Counted from the first letter of the stretch, positions 1-8,526 are shown. The stretch is 64,000 nt of DNA from Shimia marina (GCF_001458175.1 NZ_CYPW01000001.1:62001-126000), one strand, 5' to 3'. Numbers and translations are program-made. The notes: generated from the sequence alone by a model not told the origin.

Positions 1-4
1 CAGA

Positions 5-223
5 TCAGACTTTGTCTTTGTCGGTTTCCGGAGTGACATCCTTGGCCGTATCCGCCGCTTCTTCTTCCAGTTCCTGCTGGCCTTCGTTGATGCCTTTCTT
101 AAACGAGGTGATGCCTTTGCCCACTTCACCCATCAGGCCGCTGATTTTGCCGCGGCCAAACAGCACCAGAACCACAACCGCAATCAGAAGAATGCCCGGC
201 AGACCAATGTTTCCAATACCCAT
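5..223 (-). CDS. tatA: Sec-independent protein translocase subunit TatA
   Basis: TatA forms the protein-conducting assembly of the twin-arginine pathway, which exports folded proteins across the inner membrane. The 72-residue product has the family layout: a short N-terminus, one transmembrane helix at about residues 8-22 ending in the conserved Phe-Gly pair (F22-G23), a basic amphipathic helix (GRGKISGLMGEVGKGI), and a charged, Glu/Asp-rich tail. Length is typical for alphaproteobacterial TatA. The stop lies 5 bases from the window edge, so tatB and tatC, which usually follow, would be outside the window. TatB is a paralogue but is longer, which makes TatA the better call. Confidence 0.95.
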   Translation of the reverse strand: MGIGNIGLPGILLIAVVVLVLFGRGKISGLMGEVGKGITSFKKGINEGQQELEEEAADTAKDVTPETDKDKV

Positions 224-354
224 GATGTCTCTCCCATGTCTCAGGCGTTTGCCTGCAAATTTAAACCTGTCTTGTACCTACCCCTTGGCAGAAAGGGGGA
301 AAAGGCACGCGCGGGACTGAATGGCGGGAAATTACAGGTTTTCACGGGCCATTT

Positions 355-388
355 TGACACTATTCTGTCAGGTGACATTATTTTGTCA
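355..388. promoter_or_regulatory. Twin palindromes upstream of the WYL regulator gene (candidate operator)
   Basis: Two near-identical inverted repeats, TGACACTATTCTGTCA (355-370) and TGACATTATTTTGTCA (373-388), start 18 bases apart. Each has the arms TGACA and TGTCA around a 6-base centre. A perfect TTGACA, possibly a -35 element, overlaps the first copy at 354-359. The pair ends 20 bases before the ATG of the HTH/WYL regulator, just ahead of its AAGGGGA ribosome binding site. This suggests autoregulation, which is inferred from position only. Confidence 0.55.
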
Positions 389-408
389 GTAATAAGGGGA
401 ATCGCCAG

Positions 409-1080
409 ATGGCCAGCTCGCAAAATCGCTCTGATCGGCTCTTTGCCCTGATGGAGATGCTCAAAGATGGGGAGTTGCATCGCGCAGAAGATCTGGCTGC
501 GGCTTTGGCGGTATCCCTGCGCACGATTTACCGGGATATGAAAACGCTGGCAGCCAGCGGTGTGGCCATTGAAGGCGCACGCGGCACCGGCTATCGCGCC
601 AAGGCCGCGCTGACCCTGCCGCCGCTCAACCTGACCGAAGAAGAGCTTGAGGCCCTGCATATCGGGCTGGCGGTGGTGGGCACGGGCATGGAAGGGCCGC
701 TGCGGGCGGCGGCGGAAAGCCTGAGCGCAAAAATTGATGAAGCGCTGCCGGAAGAGGTGGGCGGCTTGGCGCAGGGGTTTGGTTTTGCCAGCTACCCCTT
801 TGATCAGAACGTGCAGGCGCTGCGCCATCTTGAGCCGCTGCGCACCGCGATCCGGGCGAAACAGAAGCTCAGGATTGTCGACAGCCAACAGGACACTCGC
901 GATGTGCGGCCTCTGAAACTGGCCTATTGGGGGCGGGTCTGGTCCCTGGCGGTCTGGGATGAAACCGCCCATGGCTTTGCCAGCCTGCGGGTGGACCAGC
1001 TTGCCGAGGTCACCCCCCTGCCCGGCCTGTTTGTGGAAGAACCGGGCAAGAGCCTGAGAGATTTTGAAAAGCAGCGTTAG
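409..1080 (+). CDS. HTH/WYL-type transcriptional regulator (YafY-like)
   Basis: This 223-residue protein has an N-terminal winged helix-turn-helix of the HTH_11 (DeoR/YafY) type at about residues 7-60, with the recognition-helix segment VSLRTIYRDMKTL. A C-terminal WYL-like effector domain spans about residues 140-210. In YafY-family regulators the WYL domain senses a ligand and the HTH binds palindromic DNA. The signature triad is degenerate here: the strand reads VWSLAVWD, so WSL replaces WYL. The ATG at 409 follows AAGGGGA with suitable spacing. The gene is divergent from tatA and preceded by two palindromes at 355-388. The regulated genes cannot be told from context. Confidence 0.85.
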   Translation: MASSQNRSDRLFALMEMLKDGELHRAEDLAAALAVSLRTIYRDMKTLAASGVAIEGARGTGYRAKAALTLPPLNLTEEELEALHIGLAVVGTGMEGPLRAAAESLSAKIDEALPEEVGGLAQGFGFASYPFDQNVQALRHLEPLRTAIRAKQKLRIVDSQQDTRDVRPLKLAYWGRVWSLAVWDETAHGFASLRVDQLAEVTPLPGLFVEEPGKSLRDFEKQR

Positions 1081-1082
1081 GT

Positions 1083-2192
1083 TCAGGCCTGGGCCGGGAA
1101 CACAAAGCAGCGGTCGCGGCGGATGGTCAGCCAGAGCGCGGTGCCCTCTTTGGGCAGGAAGACATTGGGCACGGTCACCTTCAGATGTGAGGCGTCGTGA
1201 TCCATTTGAAATTCCACCAGACTTTCATTGCCCATAAAACGCGCGCGGGTCACGATGCCACGCGCCGCCACCCCATCGGAGGCTGTGGGCAGCGGGCCTT
1301 TGCCAGCGCGGTCAAAATCCAGCTTGAGATGCTGTGGACGGATCACGATCTCCACGGGGGCCCCATCGTCCAGACCCGGCGTGAGAAACTGACCAAACGG
1401 GGTTTCGGTCAGCGCCCCATGGCTGGTGGAGCGGATCACGTTGATGTCGCTGAAAAAGGCCACGGCCTGTTTGTCCACCGGGGCGTTGTAGATGTTATAT
1501 GGCGCGCCCTGCTGCACGATTCTCCCGTTGCGCATGAGCGCAATGTCATCAGCCATGCGCATGGCCTCTTCGGGCTCATGGGTCACCAGAAGGACGGCGG
1601 TGTCTTCCTCTTTGAGCACAGCGAGGGTTTCATCGCGGATGCCATCGCGCAGGCGGTTATCAAGGCCAGAGAACGGCTCATCCATCAACATGATGCGCGG
1701 GCGTGGTGCCAGCGCGCGGGCCAGCGCGATGCGCTGTTGTTCGCCGCCGGAGAGGACATGAGGGAATTTGTCGATGGCCCAGCCCAGATTGACCTTGGCA
1801 AGGAGTTCCTGAACGCGGGCGCGTTTGGCGTCTTTGCTGCCCTTGAGGCCAAAGGCGACATTGTCACAAACGCTCAGATGGGGGAACAGCGCGAAATCCT
1901 GAAACATCAGGCCGATCTGGCGGCGCTCTGGCGGGACACGAAAGACGGTGTCGCAGATCAGATTGCCGTCCACATAGATTTCACCGCTGTCCTGCATGTC
2001 CACACCGGCAATCATACGCAGCGTGGTGGATTTTCCGCAACCGGAGGGGCCAAGCAGGCAGGTGACCTTGCCAGACTGCAGAGACAGGGAGACATCATCC
2101 ACAACCTGGCGATTGCCAAAGCGGCGGCGCAGGTTGCGGATTTCAAGTCGGGGTGTGAGCGTGTTGGTTTGCGATTGCACCTGAAGCCTCAT
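1083..2192 (-). CDS. ABC transporter ATP-binding protein (FbpC/PotA-like)
   Basis: This is the nucleotide-binding subunit of an importer-type ABC transporter. It shows Walker A (GPSGCGKST), a Q-loop, the ABC signature (LSGGEQQRIALARAL), Walker B (IMLMDEPFSGLD), an H-loop (TVLLVTHEPEEAM) and a C-terminal TOBE-like regulatory domain (VEIVIRPQHLKLDF). That architecture fits the ferric-iron, polyamine, molybdate and sulfate branch. I chose ATG 2192 (369 residues) because GGGGA lies just upstream. ATG 2213 is also possible, and an even longer reading would run into the symporter gene. No permease or binding protein is next to it, so it is an orphan ATPase here and its substrate is unknown. Confidence 0.85.
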   Translation of the reverse strand: MRLQVQSQTNTLTPRLEIRNLRRRFGNRQVVDDVSLSLQSGKVTCLLGPSGCGKSTTLRMIAGVDMQDSGEIYVDGNLICDTVFRVPPERRQIGLMFQDFALFPHLSVCDNVAFGLKGSKDAKRARVQELLAKVNLGWAIDKFPHVLSGGEQQRIALARALAPRPRIMLMDEPFSGLDNRLRDGIRDETLAVLKEEDTAVLLVTHEPEEAMRMADDIALMRNGRIVQQGAPYNIYNAPVDKQAVAFFSDINVIRSTSHGALTETPFGQFLTPGLDDGAPVEIVIRPQHLKLDFDRAGKGPLPTASDGVAARGIVTRARFMGNESLVEFQMDHDASHLKVTVPNVFLPKEGTALWLTIRRDRCFVFPAQA

Positions 2193-2232
2193 GCGATCCC
2201 CGAGCGTTTCCATCGGGTTTCGCGCAGATGTA

Positions 2233-3618
2233 TCAGCCCCCCACGCGTGCATCAACCCTGCGACTGCCCAAGGCAACTGCGGCAAAACCGATGGCCAGAA
2301 CAATCACGCAGATCTGCAGAAGCTGTTCGTATTTATGGCCCTCATAGAGCAGCGCGGAAAACACAGGATTGTCGCGGAACATATAGGTGATGGCACCGGT
2401 GAAGGCGGCGGCGAAACTGACCATATAAGACCAGAGCGGCACGTCCCGCCCGGTCAGAAGCCCAACCACCAGAACCGGGGTGAGGAACATGGACGCCGTG
2501 CCAGAAACAGCCACCGCATCAAACAGGGTCTGATTGCCCCAAAGCGTCAAGGCCCCACCCGCCAGAGCAAAGACCACCATGGCGATGCGCCCACCGGCAA
2601 GCGAGCGTGGCGCGAGCCGCAGTTCCTCAACCACCAGACGCGCGGCAGAGCTGAGAGCGGAATCCAGCGTCGACAGGGCGGAGACCAGAAGGGAGACAAT
2701 CAACAGGGTGAAGACCCAGCCCGGCAACATGGTGGCCCATGTGCCAATCAACTGGCCTTCATAAGCGGCCCCTTCCAGAGAGGCTTGAATGCCAAAAAAT
2801 CCAAAGGCCAGAATGCAGAGGGTGGAGAGCCAGAAGGCGTGGAAGAAGCTCTTACGCGTGGTGGCGCGATCGGTGAGGAAGCCGCGATCCATCATCACCG
2901 GGTCATGCACGGGATAGGAAAACACCTGCAGCGCGGCAACCAGCAAGAGCACCCAGCCGTTGTGCGGGCCTGACGCGCCCGGCGCGGTCATGACGGCGGC
3001 AAAGTTGAATTCCGGGCGCAGCACAAGAGCAACAAAGGCAGCACCGAAAACCACAAGGAAGAGGCTCATCTGCACCACATCAGTGCGCAGCGCCGCAGAG
3101 AGCCCGCCCCAGGCCGAATAGGCCAGCGCCAGCACCCCGACTGTGAGAATGGCGATGGTGCCGATATTGGCCACATCCGGCAAGGCAGCGCTGAAAATCA
3201 ACCCCACCACCAGCAGGTTGGCAAAGACCTCAGACAGCAGGCGCAGGGCGATCACGATGTTATAGGCGCTGGTGCCGGTGGTGCCAAAACGCTCTGATAG
3301 CCAAGATTGCACCGACCCCGCCCCCTGTGCGCGCATGCGGTCGACAATATACCCACCGGTGAGGAAGGAGCCGTAATAGGCGGCATAGGCCAGTGTGCCG
3401 GCAATGCCGTAGTAAAAGCCAAGAATGGCGGCATTCATCAGCGAGCGGGCAAAGATCCATGTGGTCACCTGAGAGAGCACCAGCGTCCAGAGCGATGGGG
3501 CCTGTCCGGCCTCTGATTGACCACCAAAAAAGCTGGCCACCGAGGCGCGTCTGGGGGCGAACAGCAGACTGAGAAGGATGATGGCGGCAAAAATGGAAAT
3601 GATGGCGGTGGCCTGCAT
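2233..3618 (-). CDS. Sodium:solute symporter family (SSS) protein
   Basis: This 461-residue inner-membrane protein has about 12-13 hydrophobic helices spread over its whole length. Early segments such as SFFGGQSEAGQAPSLWTLVL and YYGIAGTLAYAAYYGSFLTG have the SSS (PutP/SGLT fold) character, in which solute uptake is driven by the sodium gradient. The substrate cannot be assigned; amino acids, carboxylates and urea are all precedented in the family. The stop lies 40 bases before the ABC ATPase start on the same strand, so the two may be co-transcribed, although they do not obviously form one transport system. Confidence 0.85.
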   Translation of the reverse strand: MQATAIISIFAAIILLSLLFAPRRASVASFFGGQSEAGQAPSLWTLVLSQVTTWIFARSLMNAAILGFYYGIAGTLAYAAYYGSFLTGGYIVDRMRAQGAGSVQSWLSERFGTTGTSAYNIVIALRLLSEVFANLLVVGLIFSAALPDVANIGTIAILTVGVLALAYSAWGGLSAALRTDVVQMSLFLVVFGAAFVALVLRPEFNFAAVMTAPGASGPHNGWVLLLVAALQVFSYPVHDPVMMDRGFLTDRATTRKSFFHAFWLSTLCILAFGFFGIQASLEGAAYEGQLIGTWATMLPGWVFTLLIVSLLVSALSTLDSALSSAARLVVEELRLAPRSLAGGRIAMVVFALAGGALTLWGNQTLFDAVAVSGTASMFLTPVLVVGLLTGRDVPLWSYMVSFAAAFTGAITYMFRDNPVFSALLYEGHKYEQLLQICVIVLAIGFAAVALGSRRVDARVGG

Positions 3619-3711
3619 GGTCTTGTCCCCAGGTTGGTGAGACCTTTCGCCTAGCAGCCCGACATGTTGCGCACCAGCCGCCCCACAAAAATGTGAAAGC
3701 CTGTCAGGGAA

Positions 3712-4866
3712 TTACCCGGCGTCCACCAGATCAAATGCCACTTCGGCGTGCTTCTGGCCGTTGACCTGCACCGCAAGCCTATGTGGGCCGGGGTGCAGTT
3801 TGAAGGTGGAGGCGTTTGCCTTGAGTGGATGTTTCTTGGTCAGGTCCAGACGGCCGCCTGCGGGCAGTTTGCCCTGTTTGAGCTTAAACACTTTCTGGCC
3901 GGTTTTGCCGTCTGGGCGGTGGAAGGTGAGCAGGTAATCCACCAGCACCGGGACGGGCTGTTTGGCATCGGTTTGCAGCGTCACCGCCACGTTCAGCGCA
4001 TCCCCAATGGCGATCTGATCACCGCCCACTGAGAGAGACACAACGCTGACCGGCGCGTCTGCGGCAAAGCCCAGCAGAGCCAGCGCATCGGGATGTCCGG
4101 CTTTCACAGCGGTGCGCAGGGCATGGCGGGTCATCCAATCGAGCTCTTTGGCGGCCTGCGCGCCTTTGACCTGCCACGCGGTGAGATGCTGCACGACAAG
4201 ATCGGTGTCGATCTTGGAAATGTCGTTGAGGTGATTGGCAACCGAGCGCGTGACATAGCGGGTTGGATCGCTGTGCAGCTGCGCGAGCAGCGGCAGGGGA
4301 GCAAGCGGATCAATGTCGATCTTTTTGGCCCATGGCAATTTGGGACGGGTGCCTTCGCTGACCAGACGGCGCACATGGTAGTTTTCATCCTGCGCCCAGT
4401 CCGCCAGACGGGCGAAGGTTTCCTCAGGCCAGCGGTTCAGGAAGGGGCGGATGTAGAACTCCATCGAGAAGCGCTGTGTTGCGGCGTGCAGCAGATCAAA
4501 GCTGCGGTCGCGATGGTCTTCCAACCCGTGGCGCACCGCAAGAATGCCGGGCACCGCATGAATGAAACGCCCGAAATCATCGTCTTTGCGTGTGGGATCA
4601 AGCGCGGGGGGCATGGCGGCCTCCAGCTGATCCGCCATAGTGGGGAAATCTGGCGCGAGGCGTTTTTCGACACAGTCAGCAATCCATTCCATGCGCTCCA
4701 TGAACTCACGCTCAGGGAAGCCAGCAACAGCGTCCGCCTGAAAGGCCTCCGCGTCAAAACCGGGAATCCCGGCAGCATATTCTGCCGCCAGATCCGCCAT
4801 GCTTTCTGCGTTAAAAATATGGTCTTTCAGTGAAAACCCCTGTGTCACGCCTGTACCTCGCGCCAT
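3712..4866 (-). CDS. alkC: AlkC-type DNA glycosylase (alkylation repair, HEAT-like plus Ig-like domain)
   Basis: The AlkC/AlkD superfamily removes N-alkylated bases such as 3-methyladenine without base flipping, using a solenoid of HEAT-like repeats. The N-terminal two-thirds (about residues 1-265) contains motifs I recognise from AlkC, including EFYIRPFLNRWPEET, HVRRLVSEGTRPKLPWA and RYVTRSVANHLNDISK. The C-terminal roughly 110 residues are beta-rich, as expected for the Ig-like domain that distinguishes AlkC from AlkD. I chose ATG 4866 (384 residues) because it follows AAAGGAA and avoids overlap with the upstream SDR gene, whose stop is at 4877. The pair probably forms an operon. No SOS or Ada box was noticed. 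Confidence 0.85.
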   Translation of the reverse strand: MARGTGVTQGFSLKDHIFNAESMADLAAEYAAGIPGFDAEAFQADAVAGFPEREFMERMEWIADCVEKRLAPDFPTMADQLEAAMPPALDPTRKDDDFGRFIHAVPGILAVRHGLEDHRDRSFDLLHAATQRFSMEFYIRPFLNRWPEETFARLADWAQDENYHVRRLVSEGTRPKLPWAKKIDIDPLAPLPLLAQLHSDPTRYVTRSVANHLNDISKIDTDLVVQHLTAWQVKGAQAAKELDWMTRHALRTAVKAGHPDALALLGFAADAPVSVVSLSVGGDQIAIGDALNVAVTLQTDAKQPVPVLVDYLLTFHRPDGKTGQKVFKLKQGKLPAGGRLDLTKKHPLKANASTFKLHPGPHRLAVQVNGQKHAEVAFDLVDAG

Positions 4867-4876
4867 AAAAATTCCT

Positions 4877-5656
4877 TTAGCTGGCAGAGGCGAAAGCGCC
4901 ACCGTCCAGCAACACGTTTTGCCCTACAATGAAGCCTGCATGATGTGAGCAGAGGAAGGCGCAGGTTGCACCAAATTCATCCGCGGTGCCATAGCGACCC
5001 GCGGGGATGGTGGCGGCGCGCTGTGCCTGTGCCTCTTCCATGGTGATGCCCTGCTGCTGTGTCACGGCAGTGTCCAGCGCCACGGCGCGGTCGGTGGCAT
5101 GGATACCGGGCAGCAGGTTGTTGATGGTCACGCCTGCGCCTGCCACCTGACGGGCGGTGCCTGCCACATAGCCAGTGAGACCCGCACGTGCGGCGTTGGA
5201 GAGTCCCAAGACCGGGATCGGAGACTTCACGGATACGGAGGTGATGTTCACCACCCGGCCCCAGCCACGTTCCATCATGCCGGGCACCAGCGCTTTGATC
5301 AGCGCGATGGGCGCGAGCATATTGGCATCCAGCGCGGCAATGAAATCGTCGCGCTCCCAGTCTGTCCACATGCCGGGAGGCGGGCCACCTGCGTTGTTGA
5401 CCAGAATATCCACACCCTGTGCAGCCTCAATCAGACGGGCCTGCCCGTCCTCGGTGGTCACATCACAGGCGATGGCCGTGACCTCTACCCCAAACTCCGC
5501 ACGAATGGCCGCCGCCGCCGCCTCAAGCGCCTCTGCGCCACGGGCATTCATGATCAGATCGACGCCTTCTGCGGCCAAAGCACGCGCGCAGCCCAGCCCC
5601 AAACCCTTGGATGAGGCGCATACCAGCGCCCGTTTACCTTTGATTCCCAATTCCAT
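4877..5656 (-). CDS. Short-chain dehydrogenase/reductase lacking the usual YxxxK
   Basis: This 259-residue Rossmann-fold protein has a glycine-rich cofactor loop (CASSKGLGLG, residues 13-22), the NNAGG motif and a C-terminal FIVGQNVLLDGG typical of classical SDRs. The segment that should carry Tyr-x-x-x-Lys reads VLGLSNAARAGLTG. The tyrosine is absent and Arg takes the region of the lysine, as in a known atypical SDR subgroup annotated as FabG-like. Ordinary oxidoreductase activity therefore cannot be assumed. The start at 5656 is preceded by GGGGAGA; the frame stays open upstream but has no better start. It is 10 bases upstream of alkC on the same strand and preceded by two tandem 19-base repeats. 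Confidence 0.85.
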   Translation of the reverse strand: MELGIKGKRALVCASSKGLGLGCARALAAEGVDLIMNARGAEALEAAAAAIRAEFGVEVTAIACDVTTEDGQARLIEAAQGVDILVNNAGGPPPGMWTDWERDDFIAALDANMLAPIALIKALVPGMMERGWGRVVNITSVSVKSPIPVLGLSNAARAGLTGYVAGTARQVAGAGVTINNLLPGIHATDRAVALDTAVTQQQGITMEEAQAQRAATIPAGRYGTADEFGATCAFLCSHHAGFIVGQNVLLDGGAFASAS

Positions 5657-5696
5657 GCGATTCTCCCCACTGTTATGAGCACAAGAAATACCCAAA

Positions 5697-5734
5697 TCTT
5701 TCTGGATGCCAGTATTCTTTCTGGATGCCAGTAT
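5697..5734. repeat. Two perfect tandem 19-bp repeats with a palindromic core (candidate operator)
   Basis: The 19-base unit TCTTTCTGGATGCCAGTAT occurs twice head to tail with no gap (5697-5715 and 5716-5734). Each contains CTGG-ATG-CCAG, an inverted repeat with 4-base arms of the kind bound by GntR-family repressors. They lie 41-79 bases upstream of the SDR start and between the divergent SDR-alkC and Hint genes, so control of either promoter is plausible. Function is inferred. Confidence 0.5.
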
Positions 5735-5828
5735 AATGCCGACGCTAGGGCATGCTGCTGCCATATTTGTCCAAGAGGAAAGATGCGTGTAAAGGCCGTC
5801 TCAGGTTTGAAGTAGAAAGTAGAGTACA

Positions 5829-6851
5829 GTGTCAGAGGTTCACAATTCTTCGCTGCCGTCCCAGAGGCTGCCCGTTTATCGGGCTGAAGCTCTGACCGTG
5901 ACGGATGGGGCAAATCTGGGAGATGCGCTCTCCTTTGCCGAAGAACTGGTGCCCGATGATATCTATACGCTGAGCGCGGATGCGCAGGAGCAGAGTCTGG
6001 CTCTGCGTACGGATGGCGAAGGCCAGAATTATGTTGCGGGTGGCGCGGGGCTGGGCACGGCGGATGCCCGTATTTTTCTGGATTGTGTGGCAACTTTCAT
6101 GCCCCCCAGCGGAGACACCATCGAGGTACTCGTGCTGGTGGAAGTGGATGATGACGGCGGCGTGGTGCAGATTTACGGCGCGCCTCTGGCCCCCCTCACC
6201 CCCAAGATGGCCTATGTGCTTGTGGGGATAGACCGAGCAGCGGCCTCTACCCGTCTGGCACAGCTGGCCTGTGTGAGTTTCACCAAAGGCACCCGGATCA
6301 CCATGGCCACCGGGGAACAGAAAGCAGTGGAAGATCTGCAAGTGGGGGATCGGGTGCTGACGCGTGACGATGGGCCCCAAGAGCTGCGCTGGATGGGGCA
6401 TACCGTTCAGCGGGCCACTGGCGAATTTGCACCGATCGTGATCACAGCCGGAACGCTCAACAACACCGGGGATCTGCGGGTAAGTCCCGATCACCGGCTG
6501 TTTGTGTATCAACGACAGGACCATATCGGTGTGGGGCGCAGCGAGCTTCTGGTCAAGGCGCGTCATCTGGTGAATGGTGACACCGTCTATGCCGCCGAAG
6601 GTGGGTTCGTGGACTATTACCAGATCATGTTTGACACCCATCAGATCATTTTTGCCGAAGGAATTTCGGCGGAGACCATACAGATGGACATGCGCACGAA
6701 GGCGGCGCTACCCAAAGAGGTCACCGAAAAAATCCACCAGCACAGCGGCCACAATGGTCGGCGCAGCGCGCCTGCCCATCTTGAGGTGCATGAAAGCCTG
6801 CTGGATCGCCCGGATGCGGTTGAGTTGCTGCGCCGCGCCTCTTCCAAGTAG
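5829..6851 (+). CDS. Hint-domain (Hedgehog/intein-type) protein, Hint_2 family
   Basis: This 340-residue protein has a poorly characterised N-terminal region (about 1-145) followed by a Hint_2-type domain (about 148-290). The domain begins at CVSFTKGTRI and continues with VEDLQVGDRVLTRDDGPQ, VSPDHRLFV and a late FDTHQIIFAEGI. Hint domains in inteins and Hedgehog proteins catalyse self-splicing or self-cleavage. Family members I recall begin Cys-Phe-Thr; here the aligned residue is Ser150, with Cys148 two positions earlier. The start is GTG at 5829 with only a weak purine-rich leader. It is monocistronic and divergent from the SDR gene. Its biological role is unknown. Confidence 0.8.
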   Translation: MSEVHNSSLPSQRLPVYRAEALTVTDGANLGDALSFAEELVPDDIYTLSADAQEQSLALRTDGEGQNYVAGGAGLGTADARIFLDCVATFMPPSGDTIEVLVLVEVDDDGGVVQIYGAPLAPLTPKMAYVLVGIDRAAASTRLAQLACVSFTKGTRITMATGEQKAVEDLQVGDRVLTRDDGPQELRWMGHTVQRATGEFAPIVITAGTLNNTGDLRVSPDHRLFVYQRQDHIGVGRSELLVKARHLVNGDTVYAAEGGFVDYYQIMFDTHQIIFAEGISAETIQMDMRTKAALPKEVTEKIHQHSGHNGRRSAPAHLEVHESLLDRPDAVELLRRASSK

Positions 6852-6904
6852 GATTGAGCCGCTTTTCCTTGCGAAAAGACGCTGTGGGACCTATACGCGC
6901 GACC

Positions 6905-8512
6905 ATGTTGGACACGAGCACAAACCGCCCCGAATTGCCGCCCGAGATTGCGCGCCGTCGCACCTTTGCGATCATTTCGCACCCGGACGCCGGTAAGACC
7001 ACGCTGACAGAAAAGTTTCTTCTGTATGGTGGTGCCATTCAGATGGCGGGTCAGGTGCGCGCCAAAGGGGAAGCCCGGCGCACGCGCTCGGACTTCATGC
7101 AGATGGAAAAGGATCGCGGGATTTCCGTATCCGCCTCGGCCATGTCGTTTGATTTTGGCAATTTCCGCTTCAATCTGGTGGATACGCCGGGCCACAGTGA
7201 CTTCTCTGAAGACACCTATCGCACGCTGACCGCTGTGGACGCGGCAGTGATGGTGATTGACGGTGCCAAAGGTGTGGAAAGCCAGACGCAGAAGCTTTTT
7301 GAAGTCTGCCGTCTGCGGGACCTGCCGATCCTGACCTTCTGTAACAAGATGGACCGCGAAAGCCGCGACACTTTCGACATTATTGACGAAATTCAGGAAA
7401 ACCTCGCGATTGACGTGACCCCGGCCAGTTGGCCGATCGGTGTCGGGCGCGATTTCCTTGGCTGCTATGACATGCTCAACGACCGGTTGGAGCTGATGGA
7501 TCGCGCCGACCGGAATGTGGTCGCAGAAACGGTGCAGATCGCAGGTCTGGATGATCCGAAACTGGCCGACCATGTGCCGGAGCATCTGCTGGAACAGCTG
7601 CGCGAAGAGGTGGAAATGGCCAAGGAGCTGCTGCCGCAGCTGGATCCGCAGGCGGTGCTGGAAGGGCATATGACTCCGATATGGTTTGGCTCTGCGATCA
7701 ACTCCTTTGGCGTGAAAGAGCTGATGGATGGCATTGGCACCTATGGGCCTGAGCCGCAGGTGCAGACCGCAGAGCCACGTAAGATTGCCCCCGAAGAGAA
7801 GAAAGTTGCAGGCTTTGTGTTCAAGGTGCAGGCCAATATGGACCCCAAGCACCGCGACCGTGTGGCCTTTGTGCGCATGGCCTCTGGGCATTTCAAACGT
7901 GGCATGAAGCTCACCCATGTGCGCACCAAGAAGCCCATGGCGATTTCCAACCCGGTGCTGTTCCTCGCTTCTGACCGGGAGCTGGCAGAAGAGGCCTGGG
8001 CGGGGGATATCATTGGTATTCCCAACCACGGCCAACTGCGCATTGGGGACACGCTGACCGAAGGGGAAGCGCTGCGGGTTTCGGGCATTCCGAGCTTTGC
8101 GCCGGAATTGCTGCAAGGCATCCGCGCAGGCGATCCGATGAAGGCCAAACACCTTGAAAAGGCGCTGATGCAGTTTGCCGAAGAAGGGGCGGCCAAAGTG
8201 TTTAAGCCGATGATTGGCGCGGGCTTCATCGTGGGGGTTGTGGGCCAGCTTCAGTTTGAGGTGCTCGCCAGCCGGATCGAGATGGAATACGGTCTGCCGG
8301 TGCGGTTTGAACAGAGCCAGTTCACCTCTGCGCGCTGGGTGCATGGCACCCGCCAAGCGGTTGAAAAATTTGCGGATATGAACAAGCAACACATCAGCTA
8401 TGATCATGATGGCGATGTGGTGTTCTTGACCCGTCTGCAGTGGGACATCGACCGTGTGGCCCGCGATTATCCTGATGTCACGCTGAGCGCGACCAAGGAA
8501 ATGATGGTCTGA
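6905..8512 (+). CDS. prfC: Peptide chain release factor 3 (RF3)
   Basis: RF3 is the GTPase that recycles RF1/RF2 from the ribosome after peptide release. The 535-residue product carries the translational GTPase motifs: G1 (SHPDAGKTTLTEK), switch region with the DRGISV segment, G3 (DTPGHSDFSEDTYR), and G4 (CNKMDRE). It then has the RF3-specific domain II and C-terminal region (ASRIEMEYGLPVRFE). RF3 is separated from EF-G and TypA by these motifs and by its length, close to the 529 residues of the E. coli protein. I chose ATG 6905 because homology starts here; an upstream in-frame TTG at 6854 would add a non-conserved leader. Confidence 0.97.
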   Translation: MLDTSTNRPELPPEIARRRTFAIISHPDAGKTTLTEKFLLYGGAIQMAGQVRAKGEARRTRSDFMQMEKDRGISVSASAMSFDFGNFRFNLVDTPGHSDFSEDTYRTLTAVDAAVMVIDGAKGVESQTQKLFEVCRLRDLPILTFCNKMDRESRDTFDIIDEIQENLAIDVTPASWPIGVGRDFLGCYDMLNDRLELMDRADRNVVAETVQIAGLDDPKLADHVPEHLLEQLREEVEMAKELLPQLDPQAVLEGHMTPIWFGSAINSFGVKELMDGIGTYGPEPQVQTAEPRKIAPEEKKVAGFVFKVQANMDPKHRDRVAFVRMASGHFKRGMKLTHVRTKKPMAISNPVLFLASDRELAEEAWAGDIIGIPNHGQLRIGDTLTEGEALRVSGIPSFAPELLQGIRAGDPMKAKHLEKALMQFAEEGAAKVFKPMIGAGFIVGVVGQLQFEVLASRIEMEYGLPVRFEQSQFTSARWVHGTRQAVEKFADMNKQHISYDHDGDVVFLTRLQWDIDRVARDYPDVTLSATKEMMV

Positions 8513-8526
8513 CACAGGTTGCGATT

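Noticed and set aside
1197-2390. Long plus-strand frame opposite the ABC ATPase gene
   Set aside because: It is antisense to a gene with full ATPase motifs, has His/Gln/Gly-rich shadow composition and no ribosome binding site or family match.
5697-5734. Tandem repeats as a mini CRISPR
   Set aside because: Only two copies with no spacer between them and no cas genes.
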